From Pseudomonadota bacterium (GTDB lineage: Bacteria > Pseudomonadota > Gammaproteobacteria > Burkholderiales > Burkholderiaceae_C), in assembly GCA_023396625.1 (NCBI GenBank), contig JAEWVY010000337.1:1-5613 (forward strand): a stretch of DNA of 5,613 bases, in the 5' to 3' direction. Of the stretch, positions 5,454-5,613 are shown piece by piece. The notes under the pieces were generated by a model. The model was not told the origin of the DNA. It saw only the letters and a program-made list of their open reading frames with translations, and did not search any database. Every line of letters begins with the position of its first letter. The stretch's first letter is position 1. Both the position numbers and the translations under genes were made by a program.

Positions 5454-5613
5454 ATGAACCCGAACGTCAATGCCGATCCGGCCGAACTGGCCAAGTTTTC
5501 CGAGCTGGCCCACCGCTGGTGGGACCCCGACAGCGAATTCCGGCCCCTGCACCAGATCAACCCGCTGCGCCTGGGCTGGATCGACGGCCTGGCGCCGCTG
5601 GCCGGCCAGCGCG
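5454..5613 (+). CDS. ubiG: Ubiquinone biosynthesis O-methyltransferase, N-terminal 53 codons, cut by window edge
   Basis: UbiG is the SAM-dependent enzyme that performs both O-methylation steps of ubiquinone synthesis. Only the N-terminus is present. Residues 7-16 (ADPAELAKFS) lead into a conserved block: AHRWWDPDSEFRPLHQINPLR at 19-39 is the UbiG family signature that precedes the SAM-binding motif I. The methyltransferase core and glycine-rich motif I lie beyond the right edge. The ATG at 5454 is chosen because the downstream sequence matches the family N-terminus; a Met ahead of NADPAEL-type sequence is usual in Burkholderiales. It follows the ompA terminator and probably has its own promoter. 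Its reading frame is clean to the last base. Confidence 0.95.
   Translation, partial: MNPNVNADPAELAKFSELAHRWWDPDSEFRPLHQINPLRLGWIDGLAPLAGQR

Noticed and set aside
5223..5552. A 109-codon minus-strand frame spanning the ompA end, terminator and ubiG start
   Set aside because: It crosses a strong intrinsic terminator and two well-supported plus-strand genes, and its sequence shows no recognisable motif.

Overview
The window looks like an ordinary piece of chromosome from a GC-rich betaproteobacterium, most likely Burkholderiales and probably Comamonadaceae. Three things point there: the N-terminal UbiG and PheA sequences, the short barrel-less OmpA with its Ala/Pro linker, and the gene order. 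This placement comes from family recognition alone, with no database search. I see no mobile element, CRISPR array, tRNA, rRNA or accessory island, and no evidence for an undescribed system.

Layout: there are five genes in two divergent groups. The minus-strand group runs right to left as gyrA (4496-1833), serC (1759-629) and pheA (623 to beyond the left edge). The plus-strand group is an ompA-type lipoprotein-free OmpA-family gene (4718-5377), a strong intrinsic terminator (5401-5426), and the first 53 codons of ubiG (5454 to beyond the right edge). The 221-base gap between gyrA and ompA carries both outward promoters. The 73-base gap between gyrA and serC is a strikingly AT-rich island, and the serC-pheA gap is only 5 bases.

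Function: GyrA is the DNA-cleaving subunit of gyrase. SerC makes phosphoserine, and in many proteobacteria it also serves pyridoxal phosphate synthesis. PheA is the two-domain enzyme that takes chorismate to phenylpyruvate. The order gyrA-serC-pheA, usually followed by other aromatic amino acid genes, is a conserved housekeeping arrangement in beta- and gammaproteobacteria. The OmpA-family protein tethers the outer membrane to peptidoglycan, and UbiG carries out the O-methylations of ubiquinone synthesis.

Most of what deserves a second look is regulatory. It includes a TTG start with a 14-base perfect palindrome ahead of serC, a terminator-like hairpin in the ompA leader, a -10 box placed so that ubiG could be leaderless, and the absence of a ribosome binding site ahead of gyrA. 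One coding oddity is a Val at a chorismate mutase active-site position that is Glu in E. coli.
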